A DNA stretch of 6,993 nt from an uncultured Eubacteriales bacterium. GTDB taxonomy: Bacteria > Bacillota_A > Clostridia > Oscillospirales > Acutalibacteraceae. Where the stretch lies: the NCBI GenBank assembly GCA_934454005.1, contig CAKSGI010000096.1:1-6993 (forward strand), read 5' to 3'. The notes beneath the pieces are model-generated. The model worked only from the letters and a program-made list of their open reading frames with translations, had not been told where the DNA came from and did not search any database. The translations under genes and the position numbers were made by a program. Below are positions 1-6,791 of this stretch, one piece after another (position 1 is the first letter of the stretch; the number at the start of each line of letters is the position of its first letter).

Positions 1-668
1 GTCTTGAAAGTGGTAAAAGCATATATGATGATCAGGGTTTTTATATTTATAGAAATCGTAGATTAATTATTTGGGGTAGTTGGCTACGAATGAATCAAAA
101 AAATGAATTTAATAAATTGGCACGTGTTCAAGTAGATATTCCTACTTCACTAGATGGTATTTGGATGCTTGATGTAAAAAAATCTTCTGCTAAAATTCCT
201 GAGGTTGTTAAGAATAAACTAAAAATAGCATTAGCTGATTCTTTGAAAAAAAGTCAAAGAACTATTAGACGCCCTGGAAAAGTAGAAAAAGATTCTGTAA
301 ATAAAATTTGGCTAAGAAGAGAATTTGGAAAAGAAGAAGTGTCGTATGAAATAAATCATGATAATGTTTTATATAAAGAATTAGTTAATCGAATTTCTGC
401 TGAGACAATTAAGTATTTTACTGCATATATGTTTGAAGTTGAAAAGAATTTACCTAAATTTTTAATACGTGATGATATGGTAGAAAATTTCAATATAAAA
501 AATAAATCTTCTGAAGGTATTGATGAAGTTCAAGATGAATTAGAATCAATTTTATTAGGCTTGCCATTGGAAGACAGAATTGAAATGTTAGATTTTTTTA
601 TTAAAATTCAGCCATTTAATGCTTTGATGGATAAATATGATGAGATAAAAAAGAAGGTGACACAATGA
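1..668 (+). CDS. GHKL/MutL-MORC-like ATPase, C-terminal fragment (5' end outside window)
   Basis: The reading frame is open from the first full codon at position 3 to the TGA at 666-668, giving 221 visible residues. The ATG at 90 is internal: the codons before it (3-89) encode a conserved block, GFYIYRNRRLIIWGSWLR at visible residues 12-29, which belongs to the same protein. This is followed by LARVQVDIP (39-47), LDGIW (50-54) and DVKKS (57-61). These blocks resemble the S5-like transducer region of MORC/MutL-type GHKL ATPases found next to Z1 and AIPR genes. A lysine of DVKKS may be the S5-domain lysine that contacts the ATP gamma-phosphate in this superfamily, but that is inference. The rest is charged and helix-rich. 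The GHKL ATP-binding motifs should lie left of the window, so ATPase activity cannot be judged here. The gene overlaps the Z1 gene by 4 bp (ATGA). Family assignment is good; the exact role (ATP-dependent clamp or switch) is inferred. Confidence 0.8.
   Translation, partial: LESGKSIYDDQGFYIYRNRRLIIWGSWLRMNQKNEFNKLARVQVDIPTSLDGIWMLDVKKSSAKIPEVVKNKLKIALADSLKKSQRTIRRPGKVEKDSVNKIWLRREFGKEEVSYEINHDNVLYKELVNRISAETIKYFTAYMFEVEKNLPKFLIRDDMVENFNIKNKSSEGIDEVQDELESILLGLPLEDRIEMLDFFIKIQPFNALMDKYDEIKKKVTQ
652..660 (+). promoter_or_regulatory. Shine-Dalgarno site for the Z1 gene
   Basis: AGAAGGTGA lies inside the last codons of the ATPase gene and ends 4 nt before the ATG at 665. Together with the ATGA stop/start overlap it supports 665 as the start and suggests translational coupling. 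Confidence 0.65.
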
Positions 669-3424
669 TAACTGAAGAAATGGAAAATACGTTATTAGGA
701 ACAATTAGAGGAGCCAATAAAGGTAAAGATTTAAATCATACAAAACTTGATGCAATTGCTAAAGGTCTATTGAATGTATTATCAAAACAATTTTCTTGGA
801 ATTTGACTGATGACGAGAAAAAGAGACTGGTTGACTTAGTTGTTGAGCGATATGAAATGTTAATTGGTGTTATACAACCGGCACCAATTATTATAGATAA
901 TGGCGATCCTTCAGAATGGTTTATTAATTTGAAACCTAAATTATCATTTGATTATTCAAATAGATATTTTGATTTTCTTCGTGGAAATGATTTCCCAGAT
1001 GTTACCTTAAAAACTATTAGTGAATCTACTGAAAAAGTTTTGGGATATTGTGCTGATCCAAGAGGAAACTCACATATTTGTGCCCAAAAGAAAAGAGGAT
1101 TAGTTGTTGGAGATGTTCAATCTGGTAAAACATCTAATTATATTGCGTTGATTAATATGGCATGTGATGCGGGTTACAATATTATTGTTTTATTGGCTGG
1201 TATGACAAGCAGCTTAAGACAACAAACTCAAGATAGAATTGATGAGGGATTTATTGGGGCAAAAAGTGATTCTTTAAATGATGGACCTGTATATATTGGT
1301 GTAGGTTTCGAGCAAAGCAAATATTTTGGTATTCCTTTAACAAATCATACTAATGATTTTGTTAAGTTTGTAAAACAAAATCAAAATGCTGGTAGTGAAG
1401 ATTATAATAAACCTATTGTTCTTGTAGTAAAGAAAAATAAAAGTATTCTTGAAGGTGTATCTGAATGGTTAAAGCCAGGAAAAAATAACATTAAAAAGAA
1501 AGCAAATATACTTATTATTGATGATGAGGCAGATAATGCATCAGTTAATACAAAGAAAGATCCTTCGGAAATGACTGCTATTAATGCTGCTATAAGAAAA
1601 ATTTATAATAATTTTCCTATTGCATCATATGTTGGATATACGGCTACACCATTTGCTAATATCTTTATCAATCCATTTGAAGAAGACCCTTCAAACCAAG
1701 ATTTGTTTCCTGCTGACTTTATTGTTTTATTAGAAACTCCATCTAATTATTTTGGTTTTGATAAAACTTTTGAAAAAAATGGCAGTAAATATAAGCATAT
1801 AACAAGAATAAATAAAGATGATATGTATTATTTGCCGACTGATCATAAAAAAGATGTTTCTTATGATGGTCTGGCAAAAGATTTAGAGGATGCTATTTTA
1901 AATTTCTACTTATGTAATGTTATTAGAACTTTGGATGGAAAGCCCACAAACCATCGAAGTATGCTAGTTAATATTTCTAGATTTAATGATGTTCAAAAGA
2001 AAATTGTTGATAAAATTCAAGAATTTCATGACTCTTTTAAAGAAGAGCTTTCAGAACTCGATAAACGTGATGATAAGTATTACTTTAGATCATCAAAATT
2101 AAAAAGGCTTCATGATTTATTTATGGAGGAGGAAAACTATGTTGTTGCTCGTTCAAAATACAATTGGGAAGTAATTAAGTTTAATCTTTGGAATGAAGTT
2201 AAACAAGTTATTGTTTCTTTAATTAATAATAGTATTAAGAATAGATTTTCATATGATGATTATAAAGAGGTTGGAGCAAGAGTAATTATTGTTGGTGGAT
2301 TTGTTTTATCAAGAGGTCTTACATTAGAGGGTTTGATTATTAGTTATTTTGATAGAAATAGTGTTGCATATGATACTTTGCTACAAATGTGTAGGTGGTT
2401 TGGATATAGATTTGGATATGAAGATTTATGTAAGATTTATATGACTCAAGAAAGCTTAGATTCTTTTGAAGCAGTTAATGAAGCTGTTTGCAATTTGAAA
2501 GAACAATTTAAACAATTAGCTGATTCTCATAAAACACCAAAAGATTTTGGATTAATGGTTAAGGAATCACCTGAAACTCTTGAAACAACTTTATTGGTAA
2601 CTTCTAGAAACAAAATGTATAATACTAAGCAAGTTTATTGTACGCTAAACTACTCTGGATTTGCTGTTGATACATCTAAGATTTCTAAAAGTTATTTTAC
2701 TAATAAACATAATTATGATCAAATAGAACTATTATTTACTAATTTGATTGCTCAAGGTTTTAGTATAGATAATTCAGGAAGTAGATTATTAATTAAGGGC
2801 ATTCCCTGTGACTTCGTTGCAAAATTTATAAATGAAATTAAGATTCCTTATGTTAATACTAAATTCGATCAAGATAGTTTAAGTACATATATTTTAAGCG
2901 ATGATAATCAGTATAAAGAATGGGATTTAGTGGTAGCATCTGGTAAATCCCAAACTAATTTTGAATTGTTTAATGATAAAATTGTTAAAGCTTCTGAACG
3001 TAGGTATGATGTTAATGATAAAGAAGATTTCTTTAGAATTTCAGGTACTAAAAATAGATTATTTGAGCCTTCTATATTTGCTTCAGGTTTGACTGATAAA
3101 ATGATTTCGGATGTTAAAGAATTTGCTAGAAATGAGGTCCTAGAAGGAAGAAGAAAGTCTCCTGCTCCTATTGTTGCGGATTATTTGAATGTTCGCGGAA
3201 GAAATCCTTTATTAGTAATTTATCCTGTTGTTTTACGTGGTGAGAAAAATAATGATACATTTGAAAAAGCAAAATACAAAAATGTTGTTTTTGGTTTTGC
3301 TATTGGTTTCCCTTCAACGGAAAAAGGAGTAAGAATAAAATATCGTGCGAATAAAATTAAACTGGAACAATTATTAAATAGATTTTATGATATGGATGAT
3401 GAGGAGGAAGAAGACGATGATTAA
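665..3424 (+). CDS. Z1-domain superfamily II helicase-like ATPase
   Basis: This 919-aa protein carries a complete set of superfamily II ATPase motifs. The Walker A/motif I is GDVQSGKT (149-156, Lys155). The Walker B/motif II is DDEAD (286-290). The motif III-like block is GYTATPFAN (324-332). The second RecA-like half contains GGFVLSRGLTLEG (544-556) and the arginine-rich motif VI, QMCRWFGYR (574-582, Arg577 and Arg582). The GG..LSRGLTLEG to RWFGYR block is the signature of the Z1 domain (PF10593), known from predicted restriction-type systems with MutL/MORC-like ATPases. Length is in the family's usual range. No signal peptide or membrane segment is seen, so it should be cytoplasmic. The protein probably uses ATP to translocate on or remodel DNA for the nuclease encoded next; this is inferred. 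The C-terminus is very acidic (10 of the last 11 residues are D/E), and its codons also carry the ribosome-binding site of the next gene. Start 665 is supported by a good Shine-Dalgarno site and an ATGA overlap. Confidence 0.93.
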   Translation: MITEEMENTLLGTIRGANKGKDLNHTKLDAIAKGLLNVLSKQFSWNLTDDEKKRLVDLVVERYEMLIGVIQPAPIIIDNGDPSEWFINLKPKLSFDYSNRYFDFLRGNDFPDVTLKTISESTEKVLGYCADPRGNSHICAQKKRGLVVGDVQSGKTSNYIALINMACDAGYNIIVLLAGMTSSLRQQTQDRIDEGFIGAKSDSLNDGPVYIGVGFEQSKYFGIPLTNHTNDFVKFVKQNQNAGSEDYNKPIVLVVKKNKSILEGVSEWLKPGKNNIKKKANILIIDDEADNASVNTKKDPSEMTAINAAIRKIYNNFPIASYVGYTATPFANIFINPFEEDPSNQDLFPADFIVLLETPSNYFGFDKTFEKNGSKYKHITRINKDDMYYLPTDHKKDVSYDGLAKDLEDAILNFYLCNVIRTLDGKPTNHRSMLVNISRFNDVQKKIVDKIQEFHDSFKEELSELDKRDDKYYFRSSKLKRLHDLFMEEENYVVARSKYNWEVIKFNLWNEVKQVIVSLINNSIKNRFSYDDYKEVGARVIIVGGFVLSRGLTLEGLIISYFDRNSVAYDTLLQMCRWFGYRFGYEDLCKIYMTQESLDSFEAVNEAVCNLKEQFKQLADSHKTPKDFGLMVKESPETLETTLLVTSRNKMYNTKQVYCTLNYSGFAVDTSKISKSYFTNKHNYDQIELLFTNLIAQGFSIDNSGSRLLIKGIPCDFVAKFINEIKIPYVNTKFDQDSLSTYILSDDNQYKEWDLVVASGKSQTNFELFNDKIVKASERRYDVNDKEDFFRISGTKNRLFEPSIFASGLTDKMISDVKEFARNEVLEGRRKSPAPIVADYLNVRGRNPLLVIYPVVLRGEKNNDTFEKAKYKNVVFGFAIGFPSTEKGVRIKYRANKIKLEQLLNRFYDMDDEEEEDDD
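3402..3407 (+). promoter_or_regulatory. Shine-Dalgarno site for the nuclease gene, inside the Z1 coding sequence
   Basis: A perfect AGGAGG lies 9 nt before the ATG at 3417, within the glutamate codons of the Z1 acidic tail. It decides the start of the next gene: the earlier in-frame ATG at 3387 has no comparable site and would add ten residues translated from the out-of-frame acidic-tail codons. Confidence 0.8.
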
Positions 3425-4358
3425 TATTAAAGAGTTGTTTAATTATTTACCGAATGGAATAATGGATAATCAAAGGAAAATTGATGTCAAAACTAAAGTT
3501 AATATCTATTATGGTCTTACAAAAAAAGGAGGTAAAAGGATTTCATTCTTATCATCATGTAGACCTTATGAAATTGAATCAACAAAACTTATTGAGGTAT
3601 TACAAATTAATGAAAGTGAAAATGTTTATTGGACATGCTTTGATCTTATTGATTCTAATGCTGAGTCTGTTTACTTTTCATTAATTGAAGATTTAATTAA
3701 TTCAATAGAGACTTGTAAAGATGAATTATCTTGTATGAAAGAAATTAAAAATAGATTTCTTATTTGGAAAAAAATGCTTGGACGTGTTGTAAGCAATGGA
3801 ATGTCAGAAGAAAAAACAAGAGGTATTTTCGGTGAATTATACTTTTTATATAATCATCTTGCTAATAAGTATTCTATCGGCGATGCAGTTAAATCATGGG
3901 GTGGTCCAGATGGGGATTCTAAAGATTTTACTATAAATAATCAATGGTTTGAAGTTAAAACTGTTGGTACAAGTACAAACGACGTTAAAATTTCTTCATT
4001 AACTCAACTTGATTCTGATGTAGAAGGTGATTTAGCAATAGTAAGAATTGAAGGAATGTCTTATGCATATTCTGATGGTATGTCTTCATTAGAGGAGTTG
4101 GTTACTTTAATTTTAAGAAATATGGATGCTTCATATGATAGAGAATTATTTATTTCTAAATTAGATAAATTGAAATATACTCCTTTGGATAATGCTGTCA
4201 GATTAAAATTTAAGGTGCATAATATTTCTTTATATTTGGTTAACGATTCTTTTCCTAGAATTGTAGCCAAAGATATAAAATTTGCAGAAATCGATAAGAT
4301 TTCATATTCAATATATATTAAAGCAATTGATAAGTTTAAGGATGAGAGAAAAATATGA
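3417..4358 (+). CDS. PD-(D/E)XK family nuclease (DUF4420-type)
   Basis: The start at 3417 gives 313 aa beginning MINIKELF. Motifs of the DUF4420 branch (PF14390) of PD-(D/E)XK nucleases are seen in order: GELYFL (139-144, Glu140), W161 followed by GGPDG (162-166), the metal-binding Asp170 in KDF (169-171), the E-x-K core FEVKT (178-182, Glu179 and Lys181), and SSLTQL (193-198, Gln197). All expected catalytic-type residues are present, so the enzyme looks intact. It is probably the metal-dependent DNA-cutting subunit of the system; whether it cuts unmodified phage DNA, and how it finds targets, cannot be read from the sequence. The N-terminal ~120 residues show no motif I recognise and could serve DNA or partner binding. 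The gene overlaps Z1 by 8 bp (3417-3424) and the AIPR gene by 4 bp (4355-4358), which suggests coupled translation and a shared complex. Confidence 0.88.
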   Translation: MINIKELFNYLPNGIMDNQRKIDVKTKVNIYYGLTKKGGKRISFLSSCRPYEIESTKLIEVLQINESENVYWTCFDLIDSNAESVYFSLIEDLINSIETCKDELSCMKEIKNRFLIWKKMLGRVVSNGMSEEKTRGIFGELYFLYNHLANKYSIGDAVKSWGGPDGDSKDFTINNQWFEVKTVGTSTNDVKISSLTQLDSDVEGDLAIVRIEGMSYAYSDGMSSLEELVTLILRNMDASYDRELFISKLDKLKYTPLDNAVRLKFKVHNISLYLVNDSFPRIVAKDIKFAEIDKISYSIYIKAIDKFKDERKI

Positions 4359-6442
4359 CATTAGAAGAGTATAGAGAAGCATTTATTAATTATATAGAGA
4401 CTACTAGTATTATAGATCAAGAATATCCTGAAAATATTTTTTTGAAAGAAATAGAAGATATTCTAGCCCATGATTATAAATTATTAAGTCAACTTGATCC
4501 TATATATTTTGATTTACCATACGATCTTAAAACAGCAAAAAAAGGTATGCATATTAATGGTGGTTATTTTGAAGAATCTGCTAACACATTACATTTGGTT
4601 TCAATTGACTATAATCCTGATGAATTTGTGACCATGCAAAAGGCTGATTTTGAAAAAAAATTAGCTTATCTTAAAAATTTTTTTGAAGCTGTATTAAGTG
4701 GTTATTTCAAAACAGGTGAACGTGCAAGCGAGGTTGTTCAATTTGCTGCAAGCATTTTAGGACATGCAATAAAAGGCGATATATATAAAATTAATTATAT
4801 AATAGCAACAACAAATAAATTTTCAGGTGGATGTAAAACTATTTCATCTACTCCATTAATTATTGGAAATACAACATTTGAAGTTGATGTTACTTCATTA
4901 GATATGGAAGCAATATTCAAAACAAAGTTATCTGGTTTTAAGAAAGAACCTGTTATCATTAACACCTCTGATTTTGGTTTAAAAGGTATTCCATGTATAA
5001 AAGCTGATTTAAAGCAGAATAAATATGATGCTTATTTAGCTATAATACCTGGTGAATTTTTATCGGATATATATAAAAAATTTAATTCAAGATTGTTAGA
5101 AGATAATGTAAGATCTTTTTTAAACTTTAGAGGTGGTGTAAATAAAGGAATTAGGGCTACCATTTTGAATGAAAAAAATAATTTTTTTGCATTTAATAAT
5201 GGTATATCTGCGACTGCTTCAGAAGTGGAAGTGAATTATATTGATGGAGAAGGCTATTATATTACAGAATTAACTGATTTTCAGATTATAAATGGTGGTC
5301 AAACTACAGCTTCACTTGCTGCAACTTCTATTAAAGATAAGGCTGATTTAAGTGGTATTTATGTGCAAATGAAATTAACTATAGTTCGTGAGCTTGATGA
5401 GAATTTTATAATTAATGTAGCAAAATATGCTAATAGTCAAAATAAGGTTACTTCTGCTGATTTAAATTCTAACCATAAATTTTATGTTCGTATGGAGGAA
5501 TTTAGTAGAAAATTATATACTCCAAAAATACCTGGTTTACCTTACCAAACTAAGTGGTTCTTTGAACGTTCACGTGGTCAATATGATCAGCAGATGATGC
5601 AATTAACAAAGACTAAGGTTGAAGCATTTAAGAATGAAAATCCAACTTCGCAAAAAATGACTAAAACTGATATAGCTAAGTATTTAAATTCTGCTGAAAT
5701 GCATCCATATGAAGTATCATGGGGAGCTGAAGTTAATGCTACAAAGTTTTTTGCAAAAATGGAGAAGGAGTGGGAAACAGATGATAATAAATTTAATGAA
5801 TTATACTTTAAACGTTTAGTTGGTAAAGCACTATTCTTTAAACATATTGAAAATTTAATTTCAAATCAAGATTGGTATCAAGAGAGAAATGGTTATAGAG
5901 CTCAATTAGTAACATATACTTTTAGTAAAATTGTATATGAAGTTTCTTTAAAAAAACTTGTCATTAATTATTTAGAATTTTGGAATAAACAATCAATTCC
6001 ATCAGCATTTGATCATGATTTATGCGAAATAGCTAAAATTTGCTTTGATCAGTTTTATAATCCTTCAATTGCTAATGTTAGTTCATATTGTAAAAAACAA
6101 GAATGCTGGAATGTGATTAAAAAAATCCCTTTTACACTTAGTGATTCTATATTTGAATATTTGAACTCTCTTAGTGATGTAAAGGTAGAAGATACTTCTG
6201 CAAAAAAAGAACAAAGAAATACTAATAAAGTTACTACTGAAATCGCTATTTTTAATCTTGGTGAAAACAAGTGGAAAGACTTATTGCAACGTGGTGTTCA
6301 GCAAAAAGTACTTAATCCAATTGATGAAAATTTTATTCAAGTTGCAATTAAGTATTGTAGAACTGGTTTTGGTTGTTCAAGCAAACAAGCAAAGTGTATT
6401 TGGGAAATTAAAGAAAAACTTTCGAAAAATGGAATAGAATAA
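4355..6442 (+). CDS. AIPR-family (abortive infection phage resistance) protein
   Basis: This 695-aa protein has the AIPR (PF10592) signatures in order: FAFNNGISA (278-286), FQIINGGQTTAS (309-320), KYANSQNKV (357-365), then KWFFERSRGQYDQ (400-412). A second conserved-looking block near the C-terminus is NVSSYCKKQECW (574-585), which resembles the C-terminal region of AIPR proteins that travel with Z1 helicases. Full-length AIPR proteins of this type are roughly 600-700 aa, so it looks complete. No membrane segment is apparent. The biochemical activity of the family is not established. The name comes from lactococcal phage-resistance plasmids, and its recurrent linkage to ATPase, helicase and nuclease genes argues for a defence role. 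The start at 4355 forms an ATGA overlap with the nuclease stop, with AAGGATGAGAG (4338-4348) as a moderate ribosome-binding region. It is the last gene of the operon; the hairpin at 6482-6531 lies 39 nt after its stop. Confidence 0.9.
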   Translation: MTLEEYREAFINYIETTSIIDQEYPENIFLKEIEDILAHDYKLLSQLDPIYFDLPYDLKTAKKGMHINGGYFEESANTLHLVSIDYNPDEFVTMQKADFEKKLAYLKNFFEAVLSGYFKTGERASEVVQFAASILGHAIKGDIYKINYIIATTNKFSGGCKTISSTPLIIGNTTFEVDVTSLDMEAIFKTKLSGFKKEPVIINTSDFGLKGIPCIKADLKQNKYDAYLAIIPGEFLSDIYKKFNSRLLEDNVRSFLNFRGGVNKGIRATILNEKNNFFAFNNGISATASEVEVNYIDGEGYYITELTDFQIINGGQTTASLAATSIKDKADLSGIYVQMKLTIVRELDENFIINVAKYANSQNKVTSADLNSNHKFYVRMEEFSRKLYTPKIPGLPYQTKWFFERSRGQYDQQMMQLTKTKVEAFKNENPTSQKMTKTDIAKYLNSAEMHPYEVSWGAEVNATKFFAKMEKEWETDDNKFNELYFKRLVGKALFFKHIENLISNQDWYQERNGYRAQLVTYTFSKIVYEVSLKKLVINYLEFWNKQSIPSAFDHDLCEIAKICFDQFYNPSIANVSSYCKKQECWNVIKKIPFTLSDSIFEYLNSLSDVKVEDTSAKKEQRNTNKVTTEIAIFNLGENKWKDLLQRGVQQKVLNPIDENFIQVAIKYCRTGFGCSSKQAKCIWEIKEKLSKNGIE

Positions 6443-6466
6443 AATAAACTTAAATGTACCTATAAA

Positions 6467-6478
6467 TATAAATTTATA
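6467..6478. repeat. 12-bp AT-only palindrome TATAAATTTATA
   Basis: A perfect 12-bp palindrome lies between the AIPR stop and the long hairpin. It consists only of A and T, so it may be chance in DNA of this composition. No promoter with a plausible -35 box could be built around it. Confidence 0.3.
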
Positions 6479-6481
6479 AAT

Positions 6482-6531
6482 CCTATTTTATTTAATATTC
6501 CAAAGAAAATAACAATATTAAATAAAATAGG
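6482..6531 (+). terminator. Perfect 18-bp inverted repeat, probable operon 3' end
   Basis: The left arm CCTATTTTATTTAATATT (6482-6499) is exactly complementary to the right arm AATATTAAATAAAATAGG (6514-6531), with a 14-nt loop. An 18-bp perfect match is far longer than chance would give even in AT-rich DNA. It lies just after the last operon gene, as expected for a terminator or a 3'-end stabilising hairpin. The fit to a textbook intrinsic terminator is poor: the stem is nearly all A-U apart from two terminal G-C pairs, and the + strand after it (TTCTTGGATT) has no run of U. It could instead be a protein-binding site or a mobile-element remnant. Confidence 0.55.
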
Positions 6532-6538
6532 TTCTTGG

Positions 6539-6550
6539 ATTGAATTCAAT
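6539..6550. repeat. 12-bp palindrome ATTGAATTCAAT
   Basis: A perfect 12-bp palindrome centred on GAATTC lies just after the long hairpin and 68 bp before the small gene. It has operator-like symmetry, but no promoter is recognisable beside it, so function is uncertain. Confidence 0.35.
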
Positions 6551-6586
6551 GAAAAGCAAGTCCAAGATGGCTGTATACAACAAAAA

Positions 6587-6600
6587 TTATTTTAAAATAA
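6587..6600. repeat. 14-bp AT-only palindrome before the small gene
   Basis: TTATTTTAAAATAA is a perfect palindrome ending directly before the GAGAGG ribosome-binding site of the gene at 6618. It could be an operator or form a small mRNA hairpin that affects access to the binding site. Being purely A/T it could also be chance. Confidence 0.35.
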
Positions 6601-6617
6601 GAGAGGTAAGAAATATT

Positions 6618-6782
6618 ATGGAATTAAAATTAACAGAAGAAGAAGCAATTTTATTAAAAAACTTATTAAGTGAGGAGCTATATACAATAGAGGATATGGC
6701 TTCAACTGCTGATGAAGCTGATAAGAAAGAATTAGAAGCTCAACTTGATGTAATGAAAACGATTCTTACTAAGCTTCAATAA
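6618..6782 (+). CDS. Small acidic helical protein of unknown function (54 aa)
   Basis: The ATG at 6618 follows the purine-rich site AGAGG (6602-6606) by 11 nt and gives 54 residues starting MELKLTEEEAILLKNLL. I do not recognise the family. The sequence looks like a helical hairpin: an N-terminal amphipathic helix (about 5-24), a short acidic, alanine-containing turn (ASTADEADK, about 29-37), and a second helix with spaced Leu/Ile/Met (about 38-54). No Cys, signal peptide or membrane segment is seen. In-frame upstream starts (TTG 6540, ATG 6549, ATG 6567) lack good ribosome-binding sites, and the region they would add is basic and unlike the rest, so 6618 is preferred. A clear terminator follows, so the gene appears to end its own transcript. 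It is separated from the defence operon by 175 bp with a long hairpin, so a link is not implied. It could be a small regulator or antitoxin-like protein; no partner is visible. Confidence 0.7.
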   Translation: MELKLTEEEAILLKNLLSEELYTIEDMASTADEADKKELEAQLDVMKTILTKLQ

Positions 6783-6791
6783 TAAAATAAT

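Larger units (their letters stand above)
1..6442 (+). other. Predicted defence operon: GHKL ATPase / Z1 helicase / PD-(D/E)XK nuclease / AIPR
   Basis: Four same-strand genes overlap end to start (665-668, 3417-3424, 4355-4358), and no space is left for an internal promoter or terminator. Each product is recognisable by motifs: a MutL/MORC-type GHKL ATPase C-terminus, a Z1 superfamily II ATPase, a DUF4420 nuclease and an AIPR protein. This set and order is an established genomic association in predicted restriction-type defence systems, usually beside a cytosine methyltransferase. The left end is cut by the window edge, so the promoter, the ATPase N-terminus and any methyltransferase are not visible. 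The right end is probably the hairpin at 6482-6531. The biological role is inferred from family context, not shown by the sequence. Confidence 0.85.

Noticed and set aside
2125..2174. Strong GGAGGAGG with an ATG 6 nt later (2139) inside the Z1 gene, in another frame
   Set aside because: The frame ends after 11 codons (MLLLVQNTIGK), and the purine run is explained by glutamate codons of Z1; no evidence of a real leader peptide or gene.
3387..3416. Earlier ATG for the nuclease gene (adds ten residues, MIWMMRRKKT)
   Set aside because: No ribosome-binding site precedes it, the added residues are an out-of-frame reading of the Z1 acidic tail, and AGGAGG sits at good spacing before the ATG at 3417.
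3481..3684. 67-aa open frame overlapping the nuclease gene on the + strand
   Set aside because: It lies wholly inside the well-supported nuclease gene in another frame and has no recognisable domain.
4061..4270. 69-aa open frame on the minus strand within the nuclease gene
   Set aside because: It is antisense to conserved coding sequence, has no supporting motif, and such frames are expected by chance.
6055..6270. 71-aa open frame on the minus strand within the AIPR gene
   Set aside because: It is antisense to the AIPR C-terminal region; its hydrophobic look follows from the complementary codons, and no ribosome-binding site or family match is evident.
6500..6538. Pairing of CCAAAGAA (hairpin loop, 6500-6507) with TTCTTGG (6532-6538), suggesting a pseudoknot or switch
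   Set aside because: There is no linker to span the 18-bp stem, so both cannot form together, and the alternative 7-bp pairing with a bulge is much weaker than the main stem.
6540..6617. Upstream TTG/ATG starts (6540, 6549, 6567) for the small gene
   Set aside because: They lack good Shine-Dalgarno sites, 6540 lies directly after the hairpin, and the added stretch is basic and unlike the regular helical protein that begins at 6618.
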